In this document: piece after piece, positions 8,459-16,360 of the stretch
Position numbering within the stretch: the first letter of the stretch is position 1
Layout of the letters: the number at the start of each line of letters is the position of its first letter
From: Pseudomonadota bacterium
GTDB taxonomy: Bacteria; Hydrothermota; 32-111; QNBC01
Reading direction: 5' to 3'
DNA length: 24,023 nt
NCBI GenBank assembly: GCA_011682715.1
Contig: JAACEC010000011.1
Location: forward strand, 1-24,023
Notes under the pieces: generated by a model
Databases searched by the model: none
Seen by the model: only the letters and a program-made list of their open reading frames with translations
What the model was told of the DNA's origin: nothing
Translations under genes and position numbers: made by a program

Positions 8459-9771
8459 ATCGAATAGTTCCAGACACCGTTTATACGCCTGTCGTCTCCC
8501 TCTTTTATCTCAACTGTTTTGCTCTGTTCCTTTTTATACGGGAACACCTCTTTCCCTTTTTCTTCTCGTGGATCTGTTATCTCTCCGTAAAGTGCCGATG
8601 TGGCAACTGTTGCCGGGGAAGCAAGGTAGATATTAGCGTTCTTATTTCCCATTCTGCCGAGAAAATTCCGATTTGCCGTAGAAATGACATTATAACCGTC
8701 CGCCGGAATTCCCTGTCCGGTTCCCAAACACGGACCACATGACGGTGAAAGTATATTTCCACCAGCATCCATAAGGGTTTCAAGTGTTCCTTCAATTGCC
8801 GTTTGTAGATAAATCTTCTTCGATGCAGGTGCGACCAAGAGCTGAAATCCTTCGGGTACTTTTTTACCTTTAAGTATTTCTGCTGCAATTCTAAGATCAT
8901 CCAAACGACCATTTGTACATGTCCCTATTAGAGCTTCCTGAACTTTTGTCCCTGCGACTTCTGATATTCCCTTCACATTATCCACATGATGCGGAGCTGC
9001 AACAACGGGGAATATATCTCCCAGATTTATTTCTATTATTCTTGAATACTCTGCATCTTCATCTGCCCAAACGCCGTTCTCTATTCTCTCTCCCAAATAT
9101 TGTTCAAGAACCTCATCCGGTGGAAATACGGCATTTTTCGCTCCCATTTCGGAAGCCAGATTCGCTAATGTCATCCTTTCGGAAACCGATAGTGTTTCCT
9201 CTCCGTGATACTCAACGGACATATAATTCGCCCCGCTGGAACCGATCATTCCAACGATCCACAGAGCGAGATCCTTAGCTGCAACGGGCTTCTTCAATGC
9301 TCCATGCAAAACTATTTTTAATGTCTCCGGCACTCTGAACCACGTCTCACCGTTTTTCCATATACCCGCTGTCTCCGTACGATCTATACCGGCAGCAAAT
9401 GTATTAAAAGCTCCTGCCGTACATGTATGACTATCGCTTCCCACAATAACCATTCCGGGTTTTGCATGATAAGACATTATCTGATGACAGATCCCCGAAC
9501 CTACGTCATGAAACCGCTTAATCCCCTGCTCCTTTACAAAATCCCTTATGGCTTGGTAATCATTGGACAATTTTGCATTTGTAGGAGGTGCATTGTGATC
9601 AAGAACGATTAGTGGTTGATTGTTATATTTGATTTTGGTTCCTCCCATCTTTGCAAATGTTTTTCTTATGCTTGCCGTATTATCATGGGACAAAACAATA
9701 TCCGGCCTTTTAAAAACGATACTGCCCTTCTTCGCTCCGAATATTTTTTCAACAAAAGTTTTCCCTGCCAT
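8455..9771 (-). CDS. LeuC/homoaconitase-like dehydratase large subunit
   Basis: 438 residues and a full catalytic [4Fe-4S] half of the aconitase/isopropylmalate dehydratase superfamily. Cluster cysteines are Cys285 ('IGTCTNGR'), Cys345 and Cys348 ('SPSCGPCLG'). Canonical motifs 'LDHNAPPTNA', 'GSGICHQI' and 'VGSDSHTCTAGAF' are intact, so catalysis is plausible. It performs reversible hydration/dehydration of a hydroxy-acid. The start is supported by AAGGAG about seven bases upstream, which overlaps the stop of the preceding gene. The last residues (RINGVWNYSI) belong by homology to the first strand of the small domain, pointing to a fission or frameshift at 8455-8462. It is paralogous to the 601-residue fusion next to it. 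Confidence 0.85.
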   Translation of the reverse strand: MAGKTFVEKIFGAKKGSIVFKRPDIVLSHDNTASIRKTFAKMGGTKIKYNNQPLIVLDHNAPPTNAKLSNDYQAIRDFVKEQGIKRFHDVGSGICHQIMSYHAKPGMVIVGSDSHTCTAGAFNTFAAGIDRTETAGIWKNGETWFRVPETLKIVLHGALKKPVAAKDLALWIVGMIGSSGANYMSVEYHGEETLSVSERMTLANLASEMGAKNAVFPPDEVLEQYLGERIENGVWADEDAEYSRIIEINLGDIFPVVAAPHHVDNVKGISEVAGTKVQEALIGTCTNGRLDDLRIAAEILKGKKVPEGFQLLVAPASKKIYLQTAIEGTLETLMDAGGNILSPSCGPCLGTGQGIPADGYNVISTANRNFLGRMGNKNANIYLASPATVATSALYGEITDPREEKGKEVFPYKKEQSKTVEIKEGDDRRINGVWNYSI

Positions 9772-9781
9772 ATTAAACTCC

Positions 9782-11587
9782 TTAATTGAGAAGTCCTCCT
9801 TTTTGATAGATCTGCATCTGTATATCGGAAAATTTGCTTATCTTTACCGACTTCCCATTTTCGAGATTTGTTAAAATTCCTTCTTTCAAGTCAACCTCTA
9901 TGCTATCTCTGTTTTTCAATTCCAACGAATCGATATTGGCATATGTAAGTACCGGCAAAGCTACATTTATGGCATTTCTCTCATAAATGGCACCAAACGA
10001 TTTCGCAAGTATCAACTGAACACCGAGGGCTTTGAAACAGTCAACAGCCTGTTGCCTTGAGCTGCCGGCTCCGAAATTTTTCCCGGCGATAATTATATCG
10101 TCTTTTTCGGCTTTCTTCGCAAAATCTTCCCAACCTTTCAAATTCCCCAACGCATATTTACCCATCTCGTTTATGTTGGTAATGACGAGAAATTTATTAT
10201 GATAAATCATGTCGGTATCAATATTATCAATATTGATGATCCATACCTTTCCCTGTAATTTTGTCGGTCTGTTTTCAACGGTATGCGATTTACTTTTCCT
10301 CTTATGTTCATTCTTTTCTATAACAAATTCGAATGTTGCCGGTTTTTCCGGTATTTCATTCTCCGTTGTTATGTATCCGGCTACTGCCGATGCAGCTACC
10401 TCCGCTGGCGAACCGAGGTAAACTTGCCCCTTTCCCTGTTTACCGGGAAAGTTTCTGTTTCCCGTACTTATGGTTACCTCACCGGGACCATTTTGTCCTA
10501 TTTGTCCTTCCGCACATCCGGCGCATCCGGCATTGCCTACAAGAGCTCCTGCGTTTTTGAAAATCTTTATAATTCCTTCATCGAGACATTTTTGCCATAC
10601 TTCATCTGTGGAAGGAACGATTTTCAGGACAACACCAGGGGCTACTTTTCTTCCTTTAAGAATTTTGGCAACAGTTCTCATGTCTTCCAATCTTCCATTA
10701 GTGCAACTTCCGATAAAGGCGGAATCTATTTTTATCTTCTTCACTTCATTAATCGCAACGACATCATCAGGATGTCCCGGTCTTGAAACCATGGGTACGA
10801 ACTTGCTTATATCAAGTTCTATCACCTTTTCATAATGGGCATCTTCATCAGCATATACGGAAACAACCTCTTTTCCCGTTCTCTTTTTGCAGTACTCGAT
10901 TACATCATTGTTTGGCGGGAAAAGTATTGCTATCGCGCCCATCTCCGTTGCCATTGATGAAACAGTTATTCTTTCATCAAGCGTCATCTTTTCAACCTCT
11001 TCCCCGTATAGTTCAATGGAATAGCCGAGAAGCTCATTTGCCCCAAATCGGTTCAGGAGGTTCAAAACAATGTCTTTGGCATATATGTTTTCAGGTCTTT
11101 TCCCTTTGATAACCAATTTAACACTTTTCGGAACTTTAAACCAAACGGAACCAGAGGCAAAAGCCGAAGCAATATCCTTGTCCCCCATCCCCTGCCCGAA
11201 TGCACCTATGGCTCCGAGAATATTTGCATGGGAATCCGTTGAAACAAGCGTACTACCGGGAACGGCGAGTCCTCTATCAATTGCAAGATGTGTACCTATC
11301 CCCGCATTGATATCGTATATCTTTATCCCGTGCTTTCTCGCAAATATTCTGCATTTTTGCTGATTGGCAGCGTATTTTTGCAGAGATCCCCCGGGATTTG
11401 TGTCAAATGTAAAAAATGTTTTTGAAGGATCATCTATACCGAGATCGTAATCTTCGATATTCTTCACAACATTAGGTCCACCGAAGTCCCTTGCTATTCT
11501 CACATCAATTGTCATATTGACAATTTCACCGGGTTTTACAATCTCTTTCAAGCCGTGATTCGCTATGATTTTTTCAATAATCGTCAT
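9782..11587 (-). CDS. Aconitase-superfamily hydro-lyase, large and small domains fused
   Basis: 601 residues. The catalytic half spans about 1-415, with cluster cysteines Cys295 ('IGSCTNGR'), Cys355 and Cys358 ('GCAGCAEG'). A linker around 420-440 follows, then a small swivel domain from 'LQGKVWIINIDNIDTDMIYH' with 'GKNFGAGSSRQQ'. Compared with the neighbouring LeuC-like protein, active-site stretches differ: 'DTNPGG' for 'DHNAPP', 'GIGTHLA' for 'GICHQ', and 'STDSHANILGAIG' for 'GSDSHTCTAG'. It therefore belongs to a distinct subgroup, and calling it aconitase or isopropylmalate dehydratase would be a guess. The operon context, with citrate lyase and an isocitrate-type dehydrogenase, favours citrate-isocitrate or a homologous pair. 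AGGAG lies before the ATG, and the HD gene ends eight bases upstream. Confidence 0.85.
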   Translation of the reverse strand: MTIIEKIIANHGLKEIVKPGEIVNMTIDVRIARDFGGPNVVKNIEDYDLGIDDPSKTFFTFDTNPGGSLQKYAANQQKCRIFARKHGIKIYDINAGIGTHLAIDRGLAVPGSTLVSTDSHANILGAIGAFGQGMGDKDIASAFASGSVWFKVPKSVKLVIKGKRPENIYAKDIVLNLLNRFGANELLGYSIELYGEEVEKMTLDERITVSSMATEMGAIAILFPPNNDVIEYCKKRTGKEVVSVYADEDAHYEKVIELDISKFVPMVSRPGHPDDVVAINEVKKIKIDSAFIGSCTNGRLEDMRTVAKILKGRKVAPGVVLKIVPSTDEVWQKCLDEGIIKIFKNAGALVGNAGCAGCAEGQIGQNGPGEVTISTGNRNFPGKQGKGQVYLGSPAEVAASAVAGYITTENEIPEKPATFEFVIEKNEHKRKSKSHTVENRPTKLQGKVWIINIDNIDTDMIYHNKFLVITNINEMGKYALGNLKGWEDFAKKAEKDDIIIAGKNFGAGSSRQQAVDCFKALGVQLILAKSFGAIYERNAINVALPVLTYANIDSLELKNRDSIEVDLKEGILTNLENGKSVKISKFSDIQMQIYQKGGLLN

Positions 11588-11595
11588 ACCCGCTC

Positions 11596-12159
11596 CTATT
11601 CTATTAAAAGACCTTTCTCTTTCATTACCATGGGATTAAATGTTGCAAAATCTGCCTGATGAACAAATACTGTTTCTATTCTCTGTGGCCTCCCGTCTCC
11701 CTCTTTGGAATGGTTTGCAATGATGTTAATTATTTCATCGGGTAAACCTACCCTATCCGCTATTATAGCTCCCGAAATAGGATGCCTTGCGCATTTTCCC
11801 TTCCTGCTCTTTCTATAGGTGTCACCTGATTCTTCTATCTCGAGCAGTTTTCCTACATCATGTAAAAGTCCACCGGCAAGAAGAAAATCATAGTTGATTT
11901 CAAATGGCATTTTTTTATATGTCGATTCGATTGCCTTTGCCAAGCCGTATGCACCAAGAGTCACGGCAATGGTATGTTCAATCAGATTAATTCCCTTTGT
12001 ATCTGTCAGCAATGTAAATGGGATTTTGTCTATCTTTTCGGTGCTCCATCCTCCCTCTTTTGCGGCGGTAACCCAGGCATTTATCGTTTTTTCCTTCAAT
12101 TCGGAGTTATCCATCATATCGAAAATCTTTTTAAATCTCTCTTTGAAAAAATCTTCCAT
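11596..12159 (-). CDS. HD-domain phosphohydrolase within the citrate operon
   Basis: 187 residues. A classical HD superfamily metal site is visible: His62 ('LIEHTIAV'), His100-Asp101 ('GGLLHDVGKLLE'), His126 ('ARHPISGAI'), His150 ('IIANHSKEG') and Asp170 ('FVHQADF'). It is a single-domain protein with no HD-GYP signature and no fused sensor domain. HD proteins hydrolyse phosphate esters, often nucleotides or second messengers; the substrate here is unknown. It sits between the dehydrogenase and the fused dehydratase, with gaps of 22 and 8 bases and a good AGGGAGA ribosome site, so it is a regular member of this operon. It could control or repair a product of the pathway (inference). Confidence 0.85.
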   Translation of the reverse strand: MEDFFKERFKKIFDMMDNSELKEKTINAWVTAAKEGGWSTEKIDKIPFTLLTDTKGINLIEHTIAVTLGAYGLAKAIESTYKKMPFEINYDFLLAGGLLHDVGKLLEIEESGDTYRKSRKGKCARHPISGAIIADRVGLPDEIINIIANHSKEGDGRPQRIETVFVHQADFATFNPMVMKEKGLLIE

Positions 12160-12181
12160 GATTTCTCCCTGCTTAACGTTA

Positions 12182-13366
12182 TTAAAGATGCTCGATTATT
12201 GCATCAGTCATCTGCGACGTGGAAGCGGCACCCTGATTTATAACATCGGGAGAACCGTGCATCTTCAACATGTCGTATGTTCTTACCTTTCCTTCTTCGA
12301 TAACTTTGGCAATGGCCTTTCTTATTCTGTCCGCCTTTCCGTTTTCGTTTATATAGTCAAGCATCATGCAAGCCGATAATATCATAGCTGTGGGATTCAC
12401 GATTGATGTTCTATATTCGGCATATTTGGGAGCCGAACCGTGTGTCGGTTCGAATATTGCAACATCCTTACCTATATTTGCACTGCATGCAAAACCGAGC
12501 CCTCCGACGAGTCCGGCAAATCCGTCCGAAAGGATATCTCCGAACATGTTTCCGCTTATAAAGACACCATAATCCTCAGGGTTTTTGGTCATCCACATCA
12601 TCTGAGCATCTATATTCGTTTTCTTGAACGTAATCCCTCCATATTCTTCAGCCATTTTCTTTGCTATGCTCAACATCATTCCCGATGTCTCACGTATCAC
12701 ATTGGGTTTTTCACACAACGTCACACTCTTATATCCGTATTTCTTCGCATGCTCAAAAGCAGTTCTTATTATCCTTTCGCTTGCTTTTTTCGTAGCTATC
12801 CTTGATGATATTGCCAATTCCTCTTTCGGCACAGAGACATATCGCTTCATTTTCGGATGTGTCATAAATGCCTCGTAAACCTGCTGGGAAGGATTTGTCC
12901 ACTCAACACCGGAATACAGCCCTTCTGTGTTCTGCCTGAAAATAACAACATCAATTTTCGGTTCCTCTATCACTCCACCCCTTCCGCGTCTTATGAAATT
13001 AAGGGGATTACCCTTAAATGTTTTACACGGACGGATACAGATATCGAGATCAAAGTACTGTCTGAGTTCGACTATTGGGCTGTAGTAAACATAGCCTTTC
13101 CCCTGCAATTCGGGGTTAAGCTCTTTTACCGCTTCGTCTTTCGGCTTTGATGTTATGGCACCGAAAAGAGCCAATTTATATTCCTCAAGTAGTCTCAATG
13201 TTCTGTCAGGCAGAGGATTCCCCTCCTTCCGCCAAAACTCCCAACCAATATCTCCATGAATATAATCCGCTTCAAAACCTGCCGCTTCGAGGACTCTTAT
13301 CGCCTCAGGTAATACAACCTTTCCTATTCCGTCACCCGGTATTAAAACTATCGTTCTTTTTCCCAT
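12182..13366 (-). CDS. NADP-type isocitrate/homoisocitrate-family dehydrogenase
   Basis: 394 residues from the ATG that has GGAGG five bases upstream. A longer in-frame start at 13429 would run into citF and lacks a site. Beta-decarboxylating dehydrogenase hallmarks: 'IPGDGIGK' near the N-terminus, substrate region 'SPIVELRQYFDLDICIRP' (Ser96, Arg102, Arg112), Arg144 and Tyr151, Lys220 ('CEKPN'), Asp253, and Asp277/Asp281 in 'NMFGDILSD'. The cofactor loop 'HGSAPKYA' has Lys314-Tyr315, the pair that gives NADP preference in E. coli Icd, where NAD enzymes have Asp-Ile. The SPIV-x-LR region also resembles homoisocitrate dehydrogenases, so the exact substrate is open. In context it would interconvert 2-oxoglutarate and isocitrate, feeding the dehydratase and lyase. 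Confidence 0.85.
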   Translation of the reverse strand: MGKRTIVLIPGDGIGKVVLPEAIRVLEAAGFEADYIHGDIGWEFWRKEGNPLPDRTLRLLEEYKLALFGAITSKPKDEAVKELNPELQGKGYVYYSPIVELRQYFDLDICIRPCKTFKGNPLNFIRRGRGGVIEEPKIDVVIFRQNTEGLYSGVEWTNPSQQVYEAFMTHPKMKRYVSVPKEELAISSRIATKKASERIIRTAFEHAKKYGYKSVTLCEKPNVIRETSGMMLSIAKKMAEEYGGITFKKTNIDAQMMWMTKNPEDYGVFISGNMFGDILSDGFAGLVGGLGFACSANIGKDVAIFEPTHGSAPKYAEYRTSIVNPTAMILSACMMLDYINENGKADRIRKAIAKVIEEGKVRTYDMLKMHGSPDVINQGAASTSQMTDAIIEHL

Positions 13367-13380
13367 TTTTTCCTCCGATT

Positions 13381-14940
13381 TTATTCTTTTATCTTCCTTA
13401 CAACATCTATTATCGTGCCGTCTACCCATTTTATGGCTGCAACAATATCATCGGTAAATTCCGGTTTTTTGGGTTTTCCGCATATCTTCTCCGCTTCGTC
13501 TTTCAACTCTTCGATTGTCTTTATGGGAAGCGTGGAGTTTTTCATCCTATCAATGAGATCTGTTCTGCGTGGGTTTATGGCAATTCCTCTTTCCGTTACG
13601 ATAACGTCTATTAGTTCTCCGGGACCGCAAAGTGTGGTGACTTCGTCTTTAATAACGGGAATTCTGCCTCTGAAAAGGGGAATAGGAAGAATCACGTTCT
13701 TTGCATATAAACAATTTTGCCATCCGCCTATTCCGTGTTGCAAATAACCGTCCGAGTGGGTCACGACATTACCATTAAAGTTAACATCAACTTCTGTTGC
13801 CCCGAGAATCATGATATCCATCATTGTCGTATAATTTCCCTTTGTATGGTAGTCGTAACAGTGGAATACGGATATATCTTTATGATTTTTATTTTCCCTC
13901 ATGGATCTTACGGCATCTAAGTCAAAGCTCTGTCCATCGAGGATATAATCAAGGGTTCCTTCTTCAAGCATCTGCACGAGGTATTTGGTAACTCCTCCAA
14001 TAGCAAAACGCGCTTTTATCCCTCTTTCTTTCATTATTTTATGGAGATTGTTTCCAAATGCAAGGGATGTCCCTCCCGCTCCCATTTGGAATGAGAAACC
14101 GTCTTTTATAAGTCCTGCTTCATCACAAAACTTTGCCGTGAGATCTGCAATGAAAAGTCTGTCGGGGCTTTTGGTTATTCTTGTAGTCCCGGAAACTATC
14201 TTTTCAGGAATTCCTATCTTATCAACAACCACAACATAATCAACATAGTTGCCCTCTATCTGCATCGGAATTGCGGGGAAATCCACAAGATTATCCGTCA
14301 CGATAATTACCTTGTCGGCGTACCTGTAATCGGCAAGGGCATATCCCAAGCCGCCGCAAGCAGAGGGACCATACAAACCGTTAGCATTACCGAAAGGATC
14401 AGCCGTCGGTGCGGCAATTACCGCAATATCTATGTGAACTTCACCGTCCTGAACAGCCTGATATCTTCCGCCGTGGGACCTGAGAACCGCCGTTCCTTTC
14501 ATTTTCCCCTCGGAGGCGAACTTGCCGAGAGGTCCGTTCATACTTCCCTCTATCCTATTAATCGTACCGTCTTCGAGGTATTTGATTATAGGCTTGTGAC
14601 AGGGAAAGGATGCGGAGGGAAACCAAACCAGATCCTTTACACCGATTTCATCGTGGATCACGCGAAATAACTCATTGGATACAAGGTCTCCGTCTCTCAG
14701 GTGGTGATGAGTGGAAATCGTCATTCCGTCGGATATACCGGCTTTTATCAGTGCCTCTTTCAATGAACCGACTATTTTATTGCCGTCGGAGGGGAATTTG
14801 GAAGATGATACTATAGGCGGAGCCGCCTCTCTTCCTTTGGGTATATATTTACCTATTCCCCTGAACGGAGTTTCCTTTTTCCCGTTTATTTCGGTAGGAA
14901 CCAATCGCCCTACGGCATTTTTAACCAATTTACTCGCCAT
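13381..14940 (-). CDS. citF: Citrate lyase alpha subunit (acetyl-ACP:citrate ACP-transferase)
   Basis: 519 residues, full length for CitF. It has the CoA-transferase-like two-domain fold: 'PFRGIGKYIPKGREAAPPI' near the N-terminus, 'GISDGMTISTHHHLRDGD', 'SHGGRYQAVQDGEVHIDIAV', 'GPSACGGLGYALADYRYAD', 'FSFQMGAGGTSLAFGN' and 'TLCGPGELIDVIVTERGIAI'. It exchanges acetyl for citryl on the acyl carrier protein before the beta subunit cleaves citryl-ACP to acetyl-ACP and oxaloacetate. Citramalate lyase alpha subunits look alike and cannot be ruled out. The ATG overlaps the end of the CitD-CitE gene by 11 bases, with GGAGG inside that gene. The activation genes citC, citX and citG are absent from the window. 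Confidence 0.9.
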   Translation of the reverse strand: MASKLVKNAVGRLVPTEINGKKETPFRGIGKYIPKGREAAPPIVSSSKFPSDGNKIVGSLKEALIKAGISDGMTISTHHHLRDGDLVSNELFRVIHDEIGVKDLVWFPSASFPCHKPIIKYLEDGTINRIEGSMNGPLGKFASEGKMKGTAVLRSHGGRYQAVQDGEVHIDIAVIAAPTADPFGNANGLYGPSACGGLGYALADYRYADKVIIVTDNLVDFPAIPMQIEGNYVDYVVVVDKIGIPEKIVSGTTRITKSPDRLFIADLTAKFCDEAGLIKDGFSFQMGAGGTSLAFGNNLHKIMKERGIKARFAIGGVTKYLVQMLEEGTLDYILDGQSFDLDAVRSMRENKNHKDISVFHCYDYHTKGNYTTMMDIMILGATEVDVNFNGNVVTHSDGYLQHGIGGWQNCLYAKNVILPIPLFRGRIPVIKDEVTTLCGPGELIDVIVTERGIAINPRRTDLIDRMKNSTLPIKTIEELKDEAEKICGKPKKPEFTDDIVAAIKWVDGTIIDVVRKIKE

Positions 14941-16147
14941 CTTCGTCCCTCCAATTCTCGGATAATTTACCCGTTGATACAGCCAAATCTATAATTCTCC
15001 GGGCTCTTTTTACCACTGGCGGATCTATCATCTTTGAACCGACGGATACAACCCCGAGACCTTTTTCATTCGCTTCAATAAAAGCTTTAACGATTTTCTT
15101 TGCCTTTTCTATTTCCGCTTCCGTGGGTGTAAAACTCTCATGTATTACCTTAATCTGTCTCGGATGTATACATCCCATTCCGGCAAACCCCAGGGATTTG
15201 GATTCGAGGACCACTTCCCGTAGGGCATCCATATCCGACACATCGGAAAATACCGAATCTATGGGTTGAATCCCCGCTGCTCTTGCAGCATTTACTAACT
15301 GACTCCTCGCAAAAAAGCTTTCTTTTCCCTCTTTGCTTCGCGGAGTCCCTATATCTGCGGTGTAATCTTCAAGTCCAATTGCCATGGCGACAACATTTTT
15401 ACTTGCCGTTGCTATTTCATATGCATTTATCACCCCCATAGCGCTTTCTATTATCGGCATGGTGTATATGGGGTAACCGATACCCTTCTTCTCTTTTATC
15501 TCTGTGATTTTCTCATCCACGAGTTGCACCTGATCGGCATTTTCACATTTGGGTATAAGAATCAGATTAACATTATAAGGCACAACGTATTCGAGGTCGT
15601 TTAATCCTGAGGGAATCTGATTAATCCTGACCATTCTTTCGGCTCCGTAAAAGTTCACCCGACACAACGCATTCCTGACAAGTATTTTAGCCTCCTCTTT
15701 CTTATCCGGTGCTACGGAATCTTCAAGGTCGAGGATTATTCCGTCCGATTTGTGAATACCCGCATTCAACATGAGTTTTGGAGTATTCCCAGGTAAATAC
15801 AATCTGGATCTACGGAATCTGTCTCTCTCCGTTTGATATACGTTTTCCGGCAGCATATCCGGGATATATTGCTTGTCCGTGTCAATTACCTTTTTTATCG
15901 CAGCTTCTATTCTTGCCATTAAAACAAAGGGAAGAGCCCCGGCATCCTCAACTGTCAATTTCGCATTTTCTATTCCAAAATAAGACAGTTCCTCCTCGCA
16001 CAATTTATGTATGCTATCGCCGAATAGCTTACCCACCTTGCTATTAATATCGATGGAAATACCGTTACTTTTCGTAACTTCAAGAGTAACAAAACAATCC
16101 GATCTAACGGATTTACCCTTATTCCCAGCCGTACCAACCTTGCTCAA
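14930..16147 (-). CDS. Citrate lyase acyl carrier protein-beta subunit fusion (CitD-CitE)
   Basis: 405 residues. Residues 1-90 align with CitD: 'ISIDINSKVGKLFGDSI', 'FGIENAKLTVEDAGALPFVL' and 'ARIEAAI' match its C-terminal two thirds. The prosthetic-group serine is not obvious, since the stretch 'AGNKGKSVRSD' offers Ser13 or Ser16. A linker (91-112) is followed by CitE from 'RSRLYLPGNTPKLM', with 'ILDLEDSVAP' 138-147, Arg174, Glu234 ('PIIES') and Asp261 ('GLEDYTADIG') as the CoA and Mg-binding marks. It cleaves citryl-ACP (or citramalyl-ACP). The start is TTG with AGGAGG five bases upstream; an ATG overlapping the spacer is out of frame and stops at once. It is the first gene of the operon and translationally coupled to citF. 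Confidence 0.85.
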   Translation of the reverse strand: MSKVGTAGNKGKSVRSDCFVTLEVTKSNGISIDINSKVGKLFGDSIHKLCEEELSYFGIENAKLTVEDAGALPFVLMARIEAAIKKVIDTDKQYIPDMLPENVYQTERDRFRRSRLYLPGNTPKLMLNAGIHKSDGIILDLEDSVAPDKKEEAKILVRNALCRVNFYGAERMVRINQIPSGLNDLEYVVPYNVNLILIPKCENADQVQLVDEKITEIKEKKGIGYPIYTMPIIESAMGVINAYEIATASKNVVAMAIGLEDYTADIGTPRSKEGKESFFARSQLVNAARAAGIQPIDSVFSDVSDMDALREVVLESKSLGFAGMGCIHPRQIKVIHESFTPTEAEIEKAKKIVKAFIEANEKGLGVVSVGSKMIDPPVVKRARRIIDLAVSTGKLSENWRDEDGE

Positions 16148-16269
16148 AACATCCTCCTCTATTAAAATTTGTTAAATTCTTCGGAATAAATAAATTTAAA
16201 AAGAAAATTTTGCCTATACATCCCCATATTACTCAAACAACGCAAAGACAGCTTACGTATCATTGCGGC

Positions 16270-16298
16270 ATTCTATCATCTTTTTTCTATTAATTCAA
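16270..16298 (-). promoter_or_regulatory. Promoter of the citrate lyase/dehydrogenase/dehydratase operon
   Basis: On the minus strand TTGAAT (16298-16293) and TAGAAT (16275-16270) have an ideal 17-base spacer. The predicted start is near 16263, giving a leader of about 115 bases before the TTG of citDE. I see no riboswitch or operator palindrome in that leader. The 16148-16360 gap holds nothing else recognisable. Confidence 0.6.
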
Positions 16299-16360
16299 GC
16301 GTATAAACCAGCTATTTTTCAATGAACTTTCTCTGTCCGACACCAAACGAAATTTTTTTT

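Noticed and set aside
8577..8912. 111-codon minus-strand frame
   Set aside because: It lies inside the LeuC-like gene in another frame with no family resemblance; the main frame has all motifs.
10283..10786. 167-codon plus-strand frame
   Set aside because: It is antisense to the fused dehydratase, has low-complexity Ser/Phe/Cys-rich content and no ribosome site; a shadow of the real gene.
11894..12379. 161-codon plus-strand frame
   Set aside because: Antisense to the HD and dehydrogenase genes; no domain resemblance or start signals.
13367..13429. Longer N-terminus for the NADP dehydrogenase
   Set aside because: It would overlap the end of citF and lacks a ribosome site, while ATG 13366 has GGAGG and begins at the family's usual position.
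16148..16262. Possible riboswitch in the citDE leader
   Set aside because: AT-rich with no conserved aptamer pattern or convincing hairpin that I could see.
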